Below, piece by piece: positions 50,372 to 58,943 of a stretch of 64,000 bases of DNA (position 1 is its first letter; the number at the start of each line of letters is the position of its first letter). Both the position numbers and the translations under genes were made by a program. The notes under the pieces were generated by a model. That model did no database searches and had not been told where the DNA came from. It worked only from the letters and a program-made list of their open reading frames with translations. The DNA is from Vagococcus silagei (GTDB lineage: Bacteria; Bacillota; Bacilli; Lactobacillales; Vagococcaceae). The stretch is from the NCBI RefSeq assembly GCF_004795745.1, contig NZ_SDGV01000015.1, positions 23,526-87,525 on the forward strand, read 5' to 3'.

Positions 50372-51415
50372 ATGACAACAGAGACAAAGTTAACACCAAA
50401 AGTTTTTCTAAATAAAGTTTTAGCAGGTACGGCTCAAGGTACAATTATTGCGTTAATCCCAAATGCTGTTTTAGGTGCTATTTTAAAATATTTTGCTGAT
50501 ATTGAAATTATTCAAATGATTATTAATGCTGGATTAATTTTCCAAATTGCAACACCATTAATTATTTCAGCACTAATTGCTTACCAATTTGGTTTGACAC
50601 CTGCGAAAATGATGATTGCTGGAGGCGCAGCATTTGCTGGATCTGGCGTGATTAAGTTTGATGCGGAAGTTGGCGGTTTCATTGGAAAAGGGACTGGAGA
50701 CATTATCAACATTATGATTACAGCTTCAATTGCTGTTTTAATGTTAATGTGGATTGATAGTAAATTTGGTTCAGTTGAAATTATCGCGTTACCAATCGTT
50801 GTTGGTGTGGGCGCTGGATTAATCGGTATGCTAACTTATCCTTACGTAACGCAAATTACGGTTGCAATCGGTAAAGTGATTAACAACTTTACAGACTTCC
50901 AACCTATTGTAATGAGTATTTTGATTGCTTGTTCATTTGCAGCTTTAATTATTTCACCAATTACAACAGTAGCAATTGGTTTAGCGATTCAATTAAACGG
51001 TGTATCAGCAGGTGCTGGTGCAATGGGTATTGCAGCAACAACAATTGTTTTAGTAATTAATTCTTGGAAAGTAAATGAATCAGGGGTAACATTAGCGATT
51101 TCTCTAGGTGGAATGAAGATGATGATGCCTAACTTATTCAAGTATCCAATTATCTTAGTACCATGTTTATTTACAGCAACAATCTCAGCAATTCCTGTGG
51201 CATTACTGAATATTTCAGGAACACCACAATCAGCTGGATTCGGTTTAGTAGGATTAGTTGGACCTTTAGCATCTCTTGATGCAGGATTAAACATTCTTTA
51301 CGTAGCACTTTGCTGGTTTGTTGTACCAATCGTGGCAGGTCTATTCTCAAAATTCTTATTCGAGAAAGTCCTAAAACTATATGATAGTAAAGTAGTCTTT
51401 GCTTACCAAGGATAA
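50372..51415 (+). CDS. EIIC-like membrane transporter (PTS_EIIC_2-type), orphan
   Basis: Start at ATG 50372 after AGGGGT. The 347-residue protein has about ten membrane helices with Gly/Ala-rich stretches (AGGAAFAGSGVIKFDAEVGGFIGKGTGD; GVSAGAGAMGIAATTIV). This is the pattern of the PTS_EIIC_2 family, whose members usually occur alone without EIIA/EIIB and are not shown to phosphorylate sugars. Lying between bkd and a LysR/PanE pair, it may carry branched-chain keto or hydroxy acids; that is inference. It ends one base from the convergent lysR stop. Confidence 0.7.
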   Translation: MTTETKLTPKVFLNKVLAGTAQGTIIALIPNAVLGAILKYFADIEIIQMIINAGLIFQIATPLIISALIAYQFGLTPAKMMIAGGAAFAGSGVIKFDAEVGGFIGKGTGDIINIMITASIAVLMLMWIDSKFGSVEIIALPIVVGVGAGLIGMLTYPYVTQITVAIGKVINNFTDFQPIVMSILIACSFAALIISPITTVAIGLAIQLNGVSAGAGAMGIAATTIVLVINSWKVNESGVTLAISLGGMKMMMPNLFKYPIILVPCLFTATISAIPVALLNISGTPQSAGFGLVGLVGPLASLDAGLNILYVALCWFVVPIVAGLFSKFLFEKVLKLYDSKVVFAYQG

Positions 51416-51416
51416 G

Positions 51417-52307
51417 CTAATTCTTTTTGATAATATCAATGAATTCACTTAAGTCCTCAGTAAGATGATAATCTTTTCTTAATGCGATTCCGATTGGGAA
51501 ATAATCAAATTTATCTCTCAACGGAATCCATTTTAAGTTATCGCTCTTGCCAACTTCGTAATATTCGATAGGCAATAAACAAATGGAATTATTTTTTTTG
51601 ACACTATGAATAAGCACTTGTAAATCATCATTATAAAGCACAATATTAGGTTCAAAACCATAATTTCTTGCGCGATCAACAAGTAAACGGCCAATCATAA
51701 AATTAGTTGATAGGGATGAAAAACGTTGTCCTTTAAGATCTTTAAAGGTCAGCTCACTTCGTGTTGATAACGGATTATCTTCAGGAATGACGACATGAAC
51801 ATGATACCCTTTGTTTGTCGTTTCAAGAGGTTCCATCGATAGCGTTTCTGGATAAAGATTCGGAAATGAAATCAAACCAATATCAATTTCATTTTGCTCA
51901 AGCATTTTTTGAAGTACTGGAGAACCTTCTTGTTTAATGATTAATTCTGTCTCTGGATGAGACGCGAGAAATTGCGAAATTTCTTTCATGAATTGCACAG
52001 CAAACAAAGTGGTCATACCAAGTCTGATTTGCTTCTTTTTTGGTGTTTCATTCATATTATAAATTTGGGTGACAAGGTCATCGAATTCGTTGACGACTCT
52101 TTGCCCATTTTCGTATAAATAGACACCTGTATCCGTGAGTTGAAACGGTTTATCTGTATGGTTAAACAGTGCGGTGTTGAGTTCGCTCTCCATCTTTTTT
52201 ATAGCCAATGAGAGAGTCGGCTGAGTGACAAAGAGGTTTCTTGCTGCAGCAGATAAATTTTCTGTGTTGGCAACCTCAATAAAGTATTTTAATTGCTGAA
52301 TATTCAT
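51417..52307 (-). CDS. LysR family transcriptional regulator
   Basis: A 296-residue LysR protein: N-terminal winged helix (QLKYFIEVANTENLSAAARNLFVTQPTLSLAIKKME, 5-40) and a two-lobe effector domain (RLGMTTLFAVQFMKEISQFLASHPE onward). It is divergent from the PanE-like gene across 234 bp and convergent with the EIIC-like gene, with only one base between the two stops. It probably activates one or both neighbours. GGTGATTGAATG start region. Confidence 0.9.
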   Translation of the reverse strand: MNIQQLKYFIEVANTENLSAAARNLFVTQPTLSLAIKKMESELNTALFNHTDKPFQLTDTGVYLYENGQRVVNEFDDLVTQIYNMNETPKKKQIRLGMTTLFAVQFMKEISQFLASHPETELIIKQEGSPVLQKMLEQNEIDIGLISFPNLYPETLSMEPLETTNKGYHVHVVIPEDNPLSTRSELTFKDLKGQRFSSLSTNFMIGRLLVDRARNYGFEPNIVLYNDDLQVLIHSVKKNNSICLLPIEYYEVGKSDNLKWIPLRDKFDYFPIGIALRKDYHLTEDLSEFIDIIKKN

Positions 52308-52362
52308 TCAATCACCTTTTTTATTTTTTTAGGGAAAACATAAAGTATGTCGTGAAAAAAAA

Positions 52363-52380
52363 CGCTTACTGGCATAAGCG
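52363..52380. promoter_or_regulatory. Palindrome in the lysR / panE intergenic region
   Basis: CGCTTA (52363-52368) and TAAGCG (52375-52380) are perfect arms around CTGGCA, about 55 bp upstream of lysR, a typical place for a LysR recognition site. Confidence 0.55.
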
Positions 52381-52541
52381 GTATTTCATAAAATAATTCA
52401 GTAAATAGTAAAACGATTTGACTCTATTTTATCACAAACCATTATGTTTTTCCTTTGAAATAAAAAAGAAAATAGAATGTAAGTTTCATTACATTCGAAA
52501 GTATCTTAAGTTAAATTTTTTGAAAGAGGGCGGGGAACAAT

Positions 52542-53483
52542 ATGAAAATTATTATTGCAGGTTCTGGAGCAATGGGAAGTCGTTTTGGCTTGATGCTACA
52601 CCGATCAGGAAATGACGTGATTTTAGTAGATGGGTGGAAAGAACATATTGATAAAATTAATAACGACGGCTTACAAGCCAATTTAAATGGGGAAGAAGTC
52701 GTTGAAAAAATACCAGCATATCATCAAGATGATTTAGCAGATGTTGATTTTTCTGCTGACTTAGTGATTCTATTTACAAAGGCGATGCAACTGGAAACAA
52801 TGTTAAAATCATTACAACCATGTTTAGCCGAAGAAACAAAAGTTTTATGTTTGCTTAACGGAATCGGACATGAGGATATTATCAAAAATTATGTGAAATT
52901 TGAAAATATATTCATTGGTAATACAATGTGGACAGCCGGAATGGATGGCCCAGGTCGTGTGACTTTATTTGGTAGTGGTTCATTAGATTTACAAAACTTA
53001 GGAGCTGGTAAAGAAGAAGCTGCTAAAGAGATTACAAAAGTTTTAAGTGAAGCTGAATTACATGCCAATTTCTCTGAGGATATTTTAGCATCAATCTATC
53101 GTAAAGCTTGTGTTAACGGCACAATGAACGGTTTATGTACAATGTTAAATAGTAATATGACTGAATTTGGTGGCACAACATATGCGGATGATATTGTTGA
53201 AGCAATTGTGACTGAGTTTGTGACAGTTGCCAAAGCTCAAAATATTGAACTAGATCAACCAGCTATTTTAGCTCAAATTAAAAAATGTTATGATCCGGAA
53301 ACAATTGGTTTACACCATCCTTCAATGTATCAAGATTTAATCATAAATAATCGTTTAACTGAAATTGATTACATCAATGGTGCAATTGTACGTAAAGGAA
53401 AAGAATTTGGTATTTCAACACCATATTGCGCGTTCTTAACTCAATTAATTCATGTTAAAGAAGAAATCTTAGGCGCAAAATAG
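52542..53483 (+). CDS. panE: PanE/ApbA family 2-keto acid reductase
   Basis: A 313-residue NADP-dependent reductase of the ketopantoate reductase family: Rossmann motif IIAGSGAMGSRFGLML (3-18), ILFTKAMQLE near 78, and the catalytic Lys in ASIYRKACVNGTMNGLC near 185-200. Annotation as ketopantoate reductase is possible, but lactic acid bacteria use related enzymes as D-hydroxyisocaproate dehydrogenases that reduce branched-chain 2-keto acids. The neighbouring bkd cluster makes that role attractive here. GGGCGGGG ribosome-binding site. Confidence 0.82.
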   Translation: MKIIIAGSGAMGSRFGLMLHRSGNDVILVDGWKEHIDKINNDGLQANLNGEEVVEKIPAYHQDDLADVDFSADLVILFTKAMQLETMLKSLQPCLAEETKVLCLLNGIGHEDIIKNYVKFENIFIGNTMWTAGMDGPGRVTLFGSGSLDLQNLGAGKEEAAKEITKVLSEAELHANFSEDILASIYRKACVNGTMNGLCTMLNSNMTEFGGTTYADDIVEAIVTEFVTVAKAQNIELDQPAILAQIKKCYDPETIGLHHPSMYQDLIINNRLTEIDYINGAIVRKGKEFGISTPYCAFLTQLIHVKEEILGAK

Positions 53484-53499
53484 TCTAATATTATAGAAA

Positions 53500-53531
53500 G
53501 AAAGCTTTCCAGAGATGGGGAGCTTTTTTGT
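53500..53531 (+). terminator. Terminator downstream of panE
   Basis: AAGCTTTCC pairs through wobbles with GGGGAGCTT over a six-base loop, followed by a T-run. Confidence 0.75.
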
Positions 53532-53534
53532 GTT

Positions 53535-53735
53535 GCTTATATGAGTCTGACAAAAATCTCAGACTATCAGGCTCGTCTTACTGCTCATCCCAAAGCGCCT
53601 TTTCCACCCTCCTCTAGTCCGGGTTCTGTGAGCTGGAGCTCAGCACCAAGCCAATTCTAGTATTCAGACATAAACCGTCTGATTACTAAGCTCGTCTTAC
53701 TGTTCGCCCCAAACCGCTCACCTCACCCTCCTTAA
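53535..53735. repeat. G/C-rich intergenic direct repeats before the van operon
   Basis: Two imperfect copies of about 70 bp. Each begins with a small CAGAC/GTCTG inverted element and continues with CTCGTCTTACTG followed by a C-rich tract with CCAAA and CACCCTCCT. Copies start near 53540 and 53660. Base composition is clearly richer in G/C than the surrounding sequence. No gene is seen in the stretch; it may be a dispersed repeat family or remnant of a mobile element. Confidence 0.6.
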
Positions 53736-53810
53736 TCTTAATTATTCTTAAGGAAAAAATAATATCGTTTATAAAAATTTGTTCTTGGAATTGAGTAAGA
53801 TTTTTATGAA
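53731..53810 (+). promoter_or_regulatory. vanC operon control region with triple CTTAA box
   Basis: CTTAA occurs at 53731, 53737 and 53747, the last as CTTAAGGAAAAA. A TATGAA -10-like element lies at 53805-53810, 58 bp after the third box, without a good -35. The same arrangement precedes the first carboxypeptidase gene, which points to VanR as the binding protein. Confidence 0.5.
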
Positions 53811-53852
53811 TCATGTATTTGATAAATTAATGGATTAAAGGAGATAAAGATA

Positions 53853-54896
53853 ATGAAACAAACTTTGGGATTAATTTTTGGTGGGGCGTCGACTGAGTAT
53901 GAGGTGTCACTTACTTCGGCTACGAGTATTATTGAGCATTTACCTAAACAAGAGGGGCATGTTATTAAGATTGGGATTTCTAAATCAGGAATGTGGTACT
54001 TGGTTCCAGCTGATGTTTCTCCGATGGATGACTCATTGTGGGAACGAGAGGAAAATCGTTTGACGGTGATGCTTGGTGGTGAGCAAATTGGCATTTTGTA
54101 TGAGCATACAAAAACTTGGATTAAGATTGATTTGGCATTTCCGATTATTCATGGTCAGTATGGTGAAGATGGTGTTTTAGGCATGATCTTAGATCAATTA
54201 GCTATTCCCTATATTGGCTGTCAAACTGAGGCTAATTTGGTTTGTTTTAATAAAAGATTTACTCATCAAATAGCAAAATCAGTAGGCATTAAAACGACTA
54301 AATCAGTAATCGTTTCTGAAGCTGATTTCGATAGTAAAGAACTTAATGATTGGCAATTCCCACTTTTTATTAAACCGTTAAAGGGTGGTTCATCAATTGG
54401 GATTAGTAAAGTTTCAAAGTTAAGTGAGGTAAAAAAAGCCATTGCATTAGCTTTTGAGTATGATGCGCAAGTTATTATTGAAGAAGCAGTCTCTGGAGTT
54501 GAAGTTGGATGTGGTATTTTGCAAAATAAAGATGAGTTATTGGTTGGTAATTTAGATAAAATTGAACTGCAAACGGAGTTTTTTGATTTTGTTGAGAAAT
54601 ATAATTTAGAACAAACAACCATAGAACAACCGTCAAAATTACCGATTGAAATAATAACAGAAGTAAAGCGTCAAGCAGTGCTTCTTTTTAAAGAATATGG
54701 CTGTCGTGATTTATCTCGTTTTGATTTTTTTGTGACAGAAGATGGTGCTATCTATTTGAATGAAGTGAATACTTTCCCTGGATTTACAGCACATTCAAGA
54801 TTTCCAATGATGATGGCGACGACAGGAATTACTTTTACTGAAATTTTGACCATTCTTTTGAATAATCATCAGGAAGGTGATTTATATGAAAAATAA
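53853..54896 (+). CDS. vanC: VanC-type D-alanine--D-serine ligase
   Basis: A 347-residue ATP-grasp ligase making the peptidoglycan dipeptide D-Ala-D-Ser. Blocks: LGLIFGGASTEYEVSLTSA (N-terminus), FPIIHGQYGEDGVLGM near 92, and LNEVNTFPGFTAHSRFPMMM near 302-322, with the Van-type HSR in place of the Ddl PxS pattern. The omega loop reads FFDFVEKYNLEQTTIEQP (about 246-263); EKY is typical of D-Ser-type (VanC/E/G) ligases, unlike the VanA loop or the host Ddl. The two downstream genes, vanXY and the serine racemase, confirm the pathway. AAAGGAG ribosome-binding site. D-Lac activity is unlikely. Confidence 0.92.
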   Translation: MKQTLGLIFGGASTEYEVSLTSATSIIEHLPKQEGHVIKIGISKSGMWYLVPADVSPMDDSLWEREENRLTVMLGGEQIGILYEHTKTWIKIDLAFPIIHGQYGEDGVLGMILDQLAIPYIGCQTEANLVCFNKRFTHQIAKSVGIKTTKSVIVSEADFDSKELNDWQFPLFIKPLKGGSSIGISKVSKLSEVKKAIALAFEYDAQVIIEEAVSGVEVGCGILQNKDELLVGNLDKIELQTEFFDFVEKYNLEQTTIEQPSKLPIEIITEVKRQAVLLFKEYGCRDLSRFDFFVTEDGAIYLNEVNTFPGFTAHSRFPMMMATTGITFTEILTILLNNHQEGDLYEK

Positions 54897-55452
54897 TTAT
54901 TTAATTCTCGTCAATCAAGAGCAACCATTACCACGATTTTTTCAACCGGGTCAACTGATTCTAGGTCGTGATAATGTCTATTTGGAAGAACAAACGCACC
55001 TAAAGTTAATGGCCTTATTAAATGAAATTGATGGGCAACAATCGATTCGTTTAGTGAATGGTTTTAGAAGCATTGAGGAGCAACAGCTCTTATATGATAC
55101 TTCGGTTAAAGAATTTGGTATGACTTATACAAAAAAATATGTCGCCAAACCATTGTGTAGTGAGCATCATACAGGTCTAGCTGTTGATTTAACCACAAGT
55201 TTAGCAAATGAAACACATTTAATTTCACCTGAATTTGATTGGCAAAAAAACAAGCTTGTGCAACTGTTTTTAACAAAAATGAGTGATTTTGGTTTTATTC
55301 AACGTTATCCTGAAGGAAAAGAGCATTTGACAGGTATCAGTTATGAGCCATGGCATTTTCGTTATGTAGGGCGTCAGCACAGTAAAAAAATGCAAGCCCT
55401 CGATCTTTGCTTAGAAGAATACGTGCTGCAGTTAGGGGCAGGTGTTCAATGA
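54886..55452 (+). CDS. vanXY: VanXY-type D,D-dipeptidase/carboxypeptidase
   Basis: Start at ATG 54886, eight bases after AGGAAGG; it overlaps the ligase gene by 11 bp. The 188-residue cytoplasmic zinc enzyme (M15 family) shows SEHHTGLAVD with Ser92, His94 and Asp101, and EPWH with Glu154 and His157 (GISYEPWHFRYVG). It removes D-Ala-D-Ala and the terminal D-Ala of pentapeptide precursors so that only D-Ser-ended precursors remain. Length and block order match VanXY-C. No signal peptide. Confidence 0.93.
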   Translation: MKNNYLILVNQEQPLPRFFQPGQLILGRDNVYLEEQTHLKLMALLNEIDGQQSIRLVNGFRSIEEQQLLYDTSVKEFGMTYTKKYVAKPLCSEHHTGLAVDLTTSLANETHLISPEFDWQKNKLVQLFLTKMSDFGFIQRYPEGKEHLTGISYEPWHFRYVGRQHSKKMQALDLCLEEYVLQLGAGVQ

Positions 55453-57569
55453 AAGAAAAATCACAAGCAGGTTTAGATTATTTTCGTTGGGTGAGTACAT
55501 TGATGGTCATTGCAATTCATACTTTTCCCTTTCATTTCTTAGGAAAATTTATAGGTGACGAATTGATAACATTGACTATTTTTAGAATTGCGGTACCATT
55601 TTTTCTACTTGTGACAGGTTATTATGTCTTAGGACCTTACCTAAAAGCACGCAACTATACGAATGTAAAACGTATCAAAATAAGTCTAAAAAAATGGTTA
55701 CAAGTATATGGCCTTGTTGTTTTAGGTTATGCGCCATTGATTTATTTAACTCAACCAGAAATTGCCAAATGGTCTTTTTTCAAAATAGTTCAAGAAATAT
55801 TATTTGGTGGTTTTATGTATCATCTTTGGTATTTTCCTGGCTTGATAGTGGGGATGTTACTTTTACTTTGGCTGTTAAAACGACTGCCAAGTCAAAGTGT
55901 TTTAATCATTACTGGCGTACTGTATGTAATTGGAACGCTAGGTGAGACCTATTACTTTCTCTTAAAAAGTATTTTTCATTCCACTGCAGCGATTGACTTT
56001 ATCCTCATGGTTTTTGGGACGACAAGAAATGGTGTCTTCTTTACCCCATTGTTCTTATTATTAGGTGCCTTAATGTATGGACGAAAAATACAGTGGTTAA
56101 ACCATTTCACACTTTTTTGGGTACTATTGATTGTTGCAGAAGGTAGTTTGGTACATTTATATCAACTGGAAAAGCATGATGCGATGTATTTAACATTACC
56201 ATTTATTTCTATTTGTTTATTTCAATACTTATTGACGATTAACATTGAAAATAAAATAAAAAAATATCGTCATTTAACATTGTGGGTTTATCTTGTTCAT
56301 CCCTATTGGATTTATATTTTCTTTGTGATTCAAAAAGTTTTATCGATAAAAATACCTGCTTTCTTTGTTTTTGTGCTTGTAAGCTTACTATCAATTGTGA
56401 GTAGTGTTATTTTTGATTTATTAATAGCAAAATTTAAAGTTCGGCGAATGCGTCAAAAAAAAGGTTTACAACAAATTAGTCTTGAAAGAGGCGTTAAAAA
56501 AATAGACCAAACAGCACTTTTAGCAAATTTAACTCAAATTCAATCTTTTGAAAATGTTCAACGGGTGATGGCGATTGTAAAAGCAAATGCTTATGGAACA
56601 GATGCTGTTGAAGTAGCTTTGCTTCTTGAAAAGGCAGGGGTAACTGATTTTGGTGTTGCAACATTACATGAAGGCATTGTTTTACGAAAAGGTGGCGTTA
56701 GAGGGAGTATTCTCATACTTGGCTATACTGATGCTTCACTGGTTAAAGAGATTCAATATTATGATTTACTTCAAACGATTGTGAGTTTAGAACATGCGAA
56801 ACAATTGTTGCAACAAACGATTCAGCCATTACGAGTGCATGTCAAAGTTGATACAGGAATGCATCGTCTGGGTTTTGATGCGGATGAAATCGAAGAAATA
56901 ATTTCTTTATCTAAATTTAAGCAACTTAAAATAGAAGGTATCTTTTCTCATTTGGGTTCTGCAGATGATGATTCATTAATTGCCATCGAGCGTGTTAGAG
57001 CTCAACAAGAAAGATATGATTGGGTTTTAGAACAATTAGCAGCTCGAGGTCTGGATTTTGGAATGACCCATTTACAAAGTAGCTATGCGATTGTAAATTA
57101 CCCCGATATGCATTACGACATGGTTCGTGCTGGATTATTTCTCTATGGCTATTTTGGCGATATTGAAACCAAATTAGATACTAAAATATCGTTGCAACCG
57201 ATTATGGTACTTTCAGGTCAAGTGATTCAAATTCATGAACTGAAAAAAGGAGATTTAGTTGGATATGGTGAGACCTGTCAAATGAACGAAGGTTCAAAAA
57301 TTGGAATTGTTTCATTGGGGTATGCCGATGGAATTTCGAGAGGTGCAGCTCAATTTATTAAAGTTAAGTTTGATGGACAAGAATATCCGATAGTTGGCCG
57401 AATCTGTATGGATATGTTAATTGTGGACTTCACAACTGCAGAAAATGATCCAACACGATGTTATGTTGAAATTTTAAAGAATATTGAAGAAATTTCAACC
57501 CAACTTCAGACCATTTCTAATGAAACTTTGAGTCGCTTAGGTAATCGTTTTTTAACGAAAATTATTTAA
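55449..57569 (+). CDS. vanT: VanT-type membrane serine/alanine racemase
   Basis: Start at ATG 55449, overlapping the vanXY stop by four bases (ATGA), after AGGGGCAGG. The 706-residue fusion has about ten N-terminal membrane helices of the acyltransferase-3 type (1-335), which take up or accept L-Ser, and a C-terminal fold-type III racemase (about 345-706) with the PLP lysine at Lys378 (VKANAYG) and the second base at Tyr625 (SLGYADG). It supplies D-Ser to the ligase. Size is close to that known for VanT. A terminator follows the stop. Confidence 0.93.
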   Translation: MKEKSQAGLDYFRWVSTLMVIAIHTFPFHFLGKFIGDELITLTIFRIAVPFFLLVTGYYVLGPYLKARNYTNVKRIKISLKKWLQVYGLVVLGYAPLIYLTQPEIAKWSFFKIVQEILFGGFMYHLWYFPGLIVGMLLLLWLLKRLPSQSVLIITGVLYVIGTLGETYYFLLKSIFHSTAAIDFILMVFGTTRNGVFFTPLFLLLGALMYGRKIQWLNHFTLFWVLLIVAEGSLVHLYQLEKHDAMYLTLPFISICLFQYLLTINIENKIKKYRHLTLWVYLVHPYWIYIFFVIQKVLSIKIPAFFVFVLVSLLSIVSSVIFDLLIAKFKVRRMRQKKGLQQISLERGVKKIDQTALLANLTQIQSFENVQRVMAIVKANAYGTDAVEVALLLEKAGVTDFGVATLHEGIVLRKGGVRGSILILGYTDASLVKEIQYYDLLQTIVSLEHAKQLLQQTIQPLRVHVKVDTGMHRLGFDADEIEEIISLSKFKQLKIEGIFSHLGSADDDSLIAIERVRAQQERYDWVLEQLAARGLDFGMTHLQSSYAIVNYPDMHYDMVRAGLFLYGYFGDIETKLDTKISLQPIMVLSGQVIQIHELKKGDLVGYGETCQMNEGSKIGIVSLGYADGISRGAAQFIKVKFDGQEYPIVGRICMDMLIVDFTTAENDPTRCYVEILKNIEEISTQLQTISNETLSRLGNRFLTKII

Positions 57570-57573
57570 TCAA

Positions 57574-57602
57574 GAAGAGACTGAAAAAGGTCTCTTTTTT
57601 TC
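57574..57602 (+). terminator. Terminator after vanT
   Basis: AGAGAC (57576-57581) pairs with GTCTCT (57590-57595), followed by T-run; it separates vanC-XY-T from the carboxypeptidase gene. Confidence 0.8.
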
Positions 57603-57606
57603 CTAC

Positions 57607-57688
57607 CTTAACTTAAGCAAATACTTAAGAAAACATAAGAAATAGACAAGACTTTATTAAAAACCTCAAGACTAGATTTCTTTATACT
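57607..57688 (+). promoter_or_regulatory. Control region of first carboxypeptidase gene with triple CTTAA box
   Basis: CTTAA at 57607, 57612 and 57624 (the last two as CTTAAG, followed by AAAAC) lies upstream of TATACT (57683-57688). The third box is 59 bp from the -10, nearly the same as before vanC (58 bp). No consensus -35 is seen, consistent with activation by a response regulator. Confidence 0.55.
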
Positions 57689-57708
57689 AAGGTCAAGAGG
57701 TGAGGAAA

Positions 57709-58641
57709 ATGAAGAAAAAGTTAACAGTCATGAGTTTATTAGTTGTATTAAGTTTAGGAAGTATTTTTTATTTTGGTGTTTTGTCAGAAAATCGAGTTTT
57801 CTTTGGGAGTAGTCCTTTAACAGTAAAATCAACAAAAATGAAAGCAGCTGAACTTGAATTAAATGGGAAAGTAGCCAGTGAACAAGTTCTTTTAGAAAAC
57901 TTAAGTACCGGCGAAACTCTCCTTGAAAAAAACGGTGATAAAAAAGTAGCAATCGCTTCTTTAACTAAAATTATGACAGCTTATGCTTTATTACAAAAAT
58001 CAGATAATTTACAAGATACAGTTGAATTGAATCAAAAAACATTAGATTTATTGACAGCCGAAGGTGCTTCATTAGCTGGTTTCGTTGCAAATGATAATAT
58101 TTCAATTACCGATTTAGTTTACGCGATTATGTTACCATCTGGTGGAGACGCAGCGATTATGGCAGCTAAGCATGTGTCTGGTAGTGAAACAGATTTTGTA
58201 AAAGAGATGAATGAAGAAGCCAAAAAATTAGGTATGAAAAATACTCATTTTAAAACGGCAACAGGATTAGATACTAGACAACAGTATTCAACAGTTCGTG
58301 ATTTGAATATTCTAATTAAAGCAGCCATGAAAAATCCTATTTTCAATAAAGTCTTTACAACGTTTGAATATAATACCAAACCAACTGACTATACTCCGGA
58401 AGGTTATTATTTAAAACATACTTTATTAAGAGATAATAATGATTTAGAGCTTAATAATGGCCGTTTGTTGGGTGGGAAAACTGGTTATACAAAAGATGCA
58501 GGTCAGTGTCTGGCCTCAATTGCTGAAATTAACGGTCAAATGTATTTATTGATTACAACAGGAGCAAAAGGGGAACCACTAGGTGAACAACATAATGTGA
58601 CGGATGCGAATACAATTTTTGAGTCAATTCCTAAGAGATAA
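57709..58641 (+). CDS. Penicillin-binding D,D-carboxypeptidase (DacA-type), van-associated copy 1
   Basis: Start at ATG 57709 after AGGTGAGG; a GTG nine bases upstream overlaps that site. The 310-residue protein has an N-terminal anchor (LTVMSLLVVLSLGSIFYFGVL) and a low-molecular-mass PBP domain: SLTK with nucleophile Ser84 and Lys87, SGG at 144-146 in the place of SxN, and KTG at 257-259. The Asn of the SxN motif is thus replaced by Gly. It would trim terminal D-Ala from stem peptides outside the membrane. Its position inside the van cluster and shared control boxes suggest induction by glycopeptides, comparable in role to VanY. Confidence 0.85.
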   Translation: MKKKLTVMSLLVVLSLGSIFYFGVLSENRVFFGSSPLTVKSTKMKAAELELNGKVASEQVLLENLSTGETLLEKNGDKKVAIASLTKIMTAYALLQKSDNLQDTVELNQKTLDLLTAEGASLAGFVANDNISITDLVYAIMLPSGGDAAIMAAKHVSGSETDFVKEMNEEAKKLGMKNTHFKTATGLDTRQQYSTVRDLNILIKAAMKNPIFNKVFTTFEYNTKPTDYTPEGYYLKHTLLRDNNDLELNNGRLLGGKTGYTKDAGQCLASIAEINGQMYLLITTGAKGEPLGEQHNVTDANTIFESIPKR

Positions 58642-58722
58642 ATACTATTTTATTTAACTTGTTATTTTATAAATAGTGATAAATTAGTGAAAGTAAGAAC
58701 AAGCTATAAACCCTTTGTTAAT

Positions 58723-58806
58723 AAGCTTTTATGTTGAGAGTAAACTTTAAAACTGTCGTTTATTAAATGTAAGTTTTAAAGTTTGCTTAAAAGGCTTGTT
58801 TTTTTA
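58723..58806 (+). terminator. Long hairpin terminator between the two carboxypeptidase genes
   Basis: AAGCTTTTA pairs with TTAAAAGGCTT and GTAAACTTTAAAACT with AGTTTTAAAGTTTGC, closing a 17-base loop, followed by TGTTTTTTT. The 302-bp gap 58642-58943 holds this terminator and the following promoter, and no gene. Confidence 0.8.
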
Positions 58807-58857
58807 AGAACTAATTCTTGCAATCCCTTTGGGGAATAGGATACACTTAACCAGAGT

Positions 58858-58924
58858 CATAGGGAATTCCCTATGAAAAAAGCTAGAGTATGTAGAGATA
58901 CTCCCCTCTATTCTTCTTTACAAT
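58858..58924 (+). promoter_or_regulatory. Promoter region of second carboxypeptidase gene with perfect palindrome
   Basis: CATAGGGAATTCCCTATG (58858-58875) is a perfect 18-bp palindrome, followed by GAGTAT-6-ATACTC (58886-58903) and TACAAT (58919-58924) as -10. The -35 region is not consensus and is covered by the second inverted repeat, suggesting regulated transcription of dac2-vanR-vanS. Confidence 0.6.
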
Positions 58925-58943
58925 TTATTATGAGGTGAAAGAA

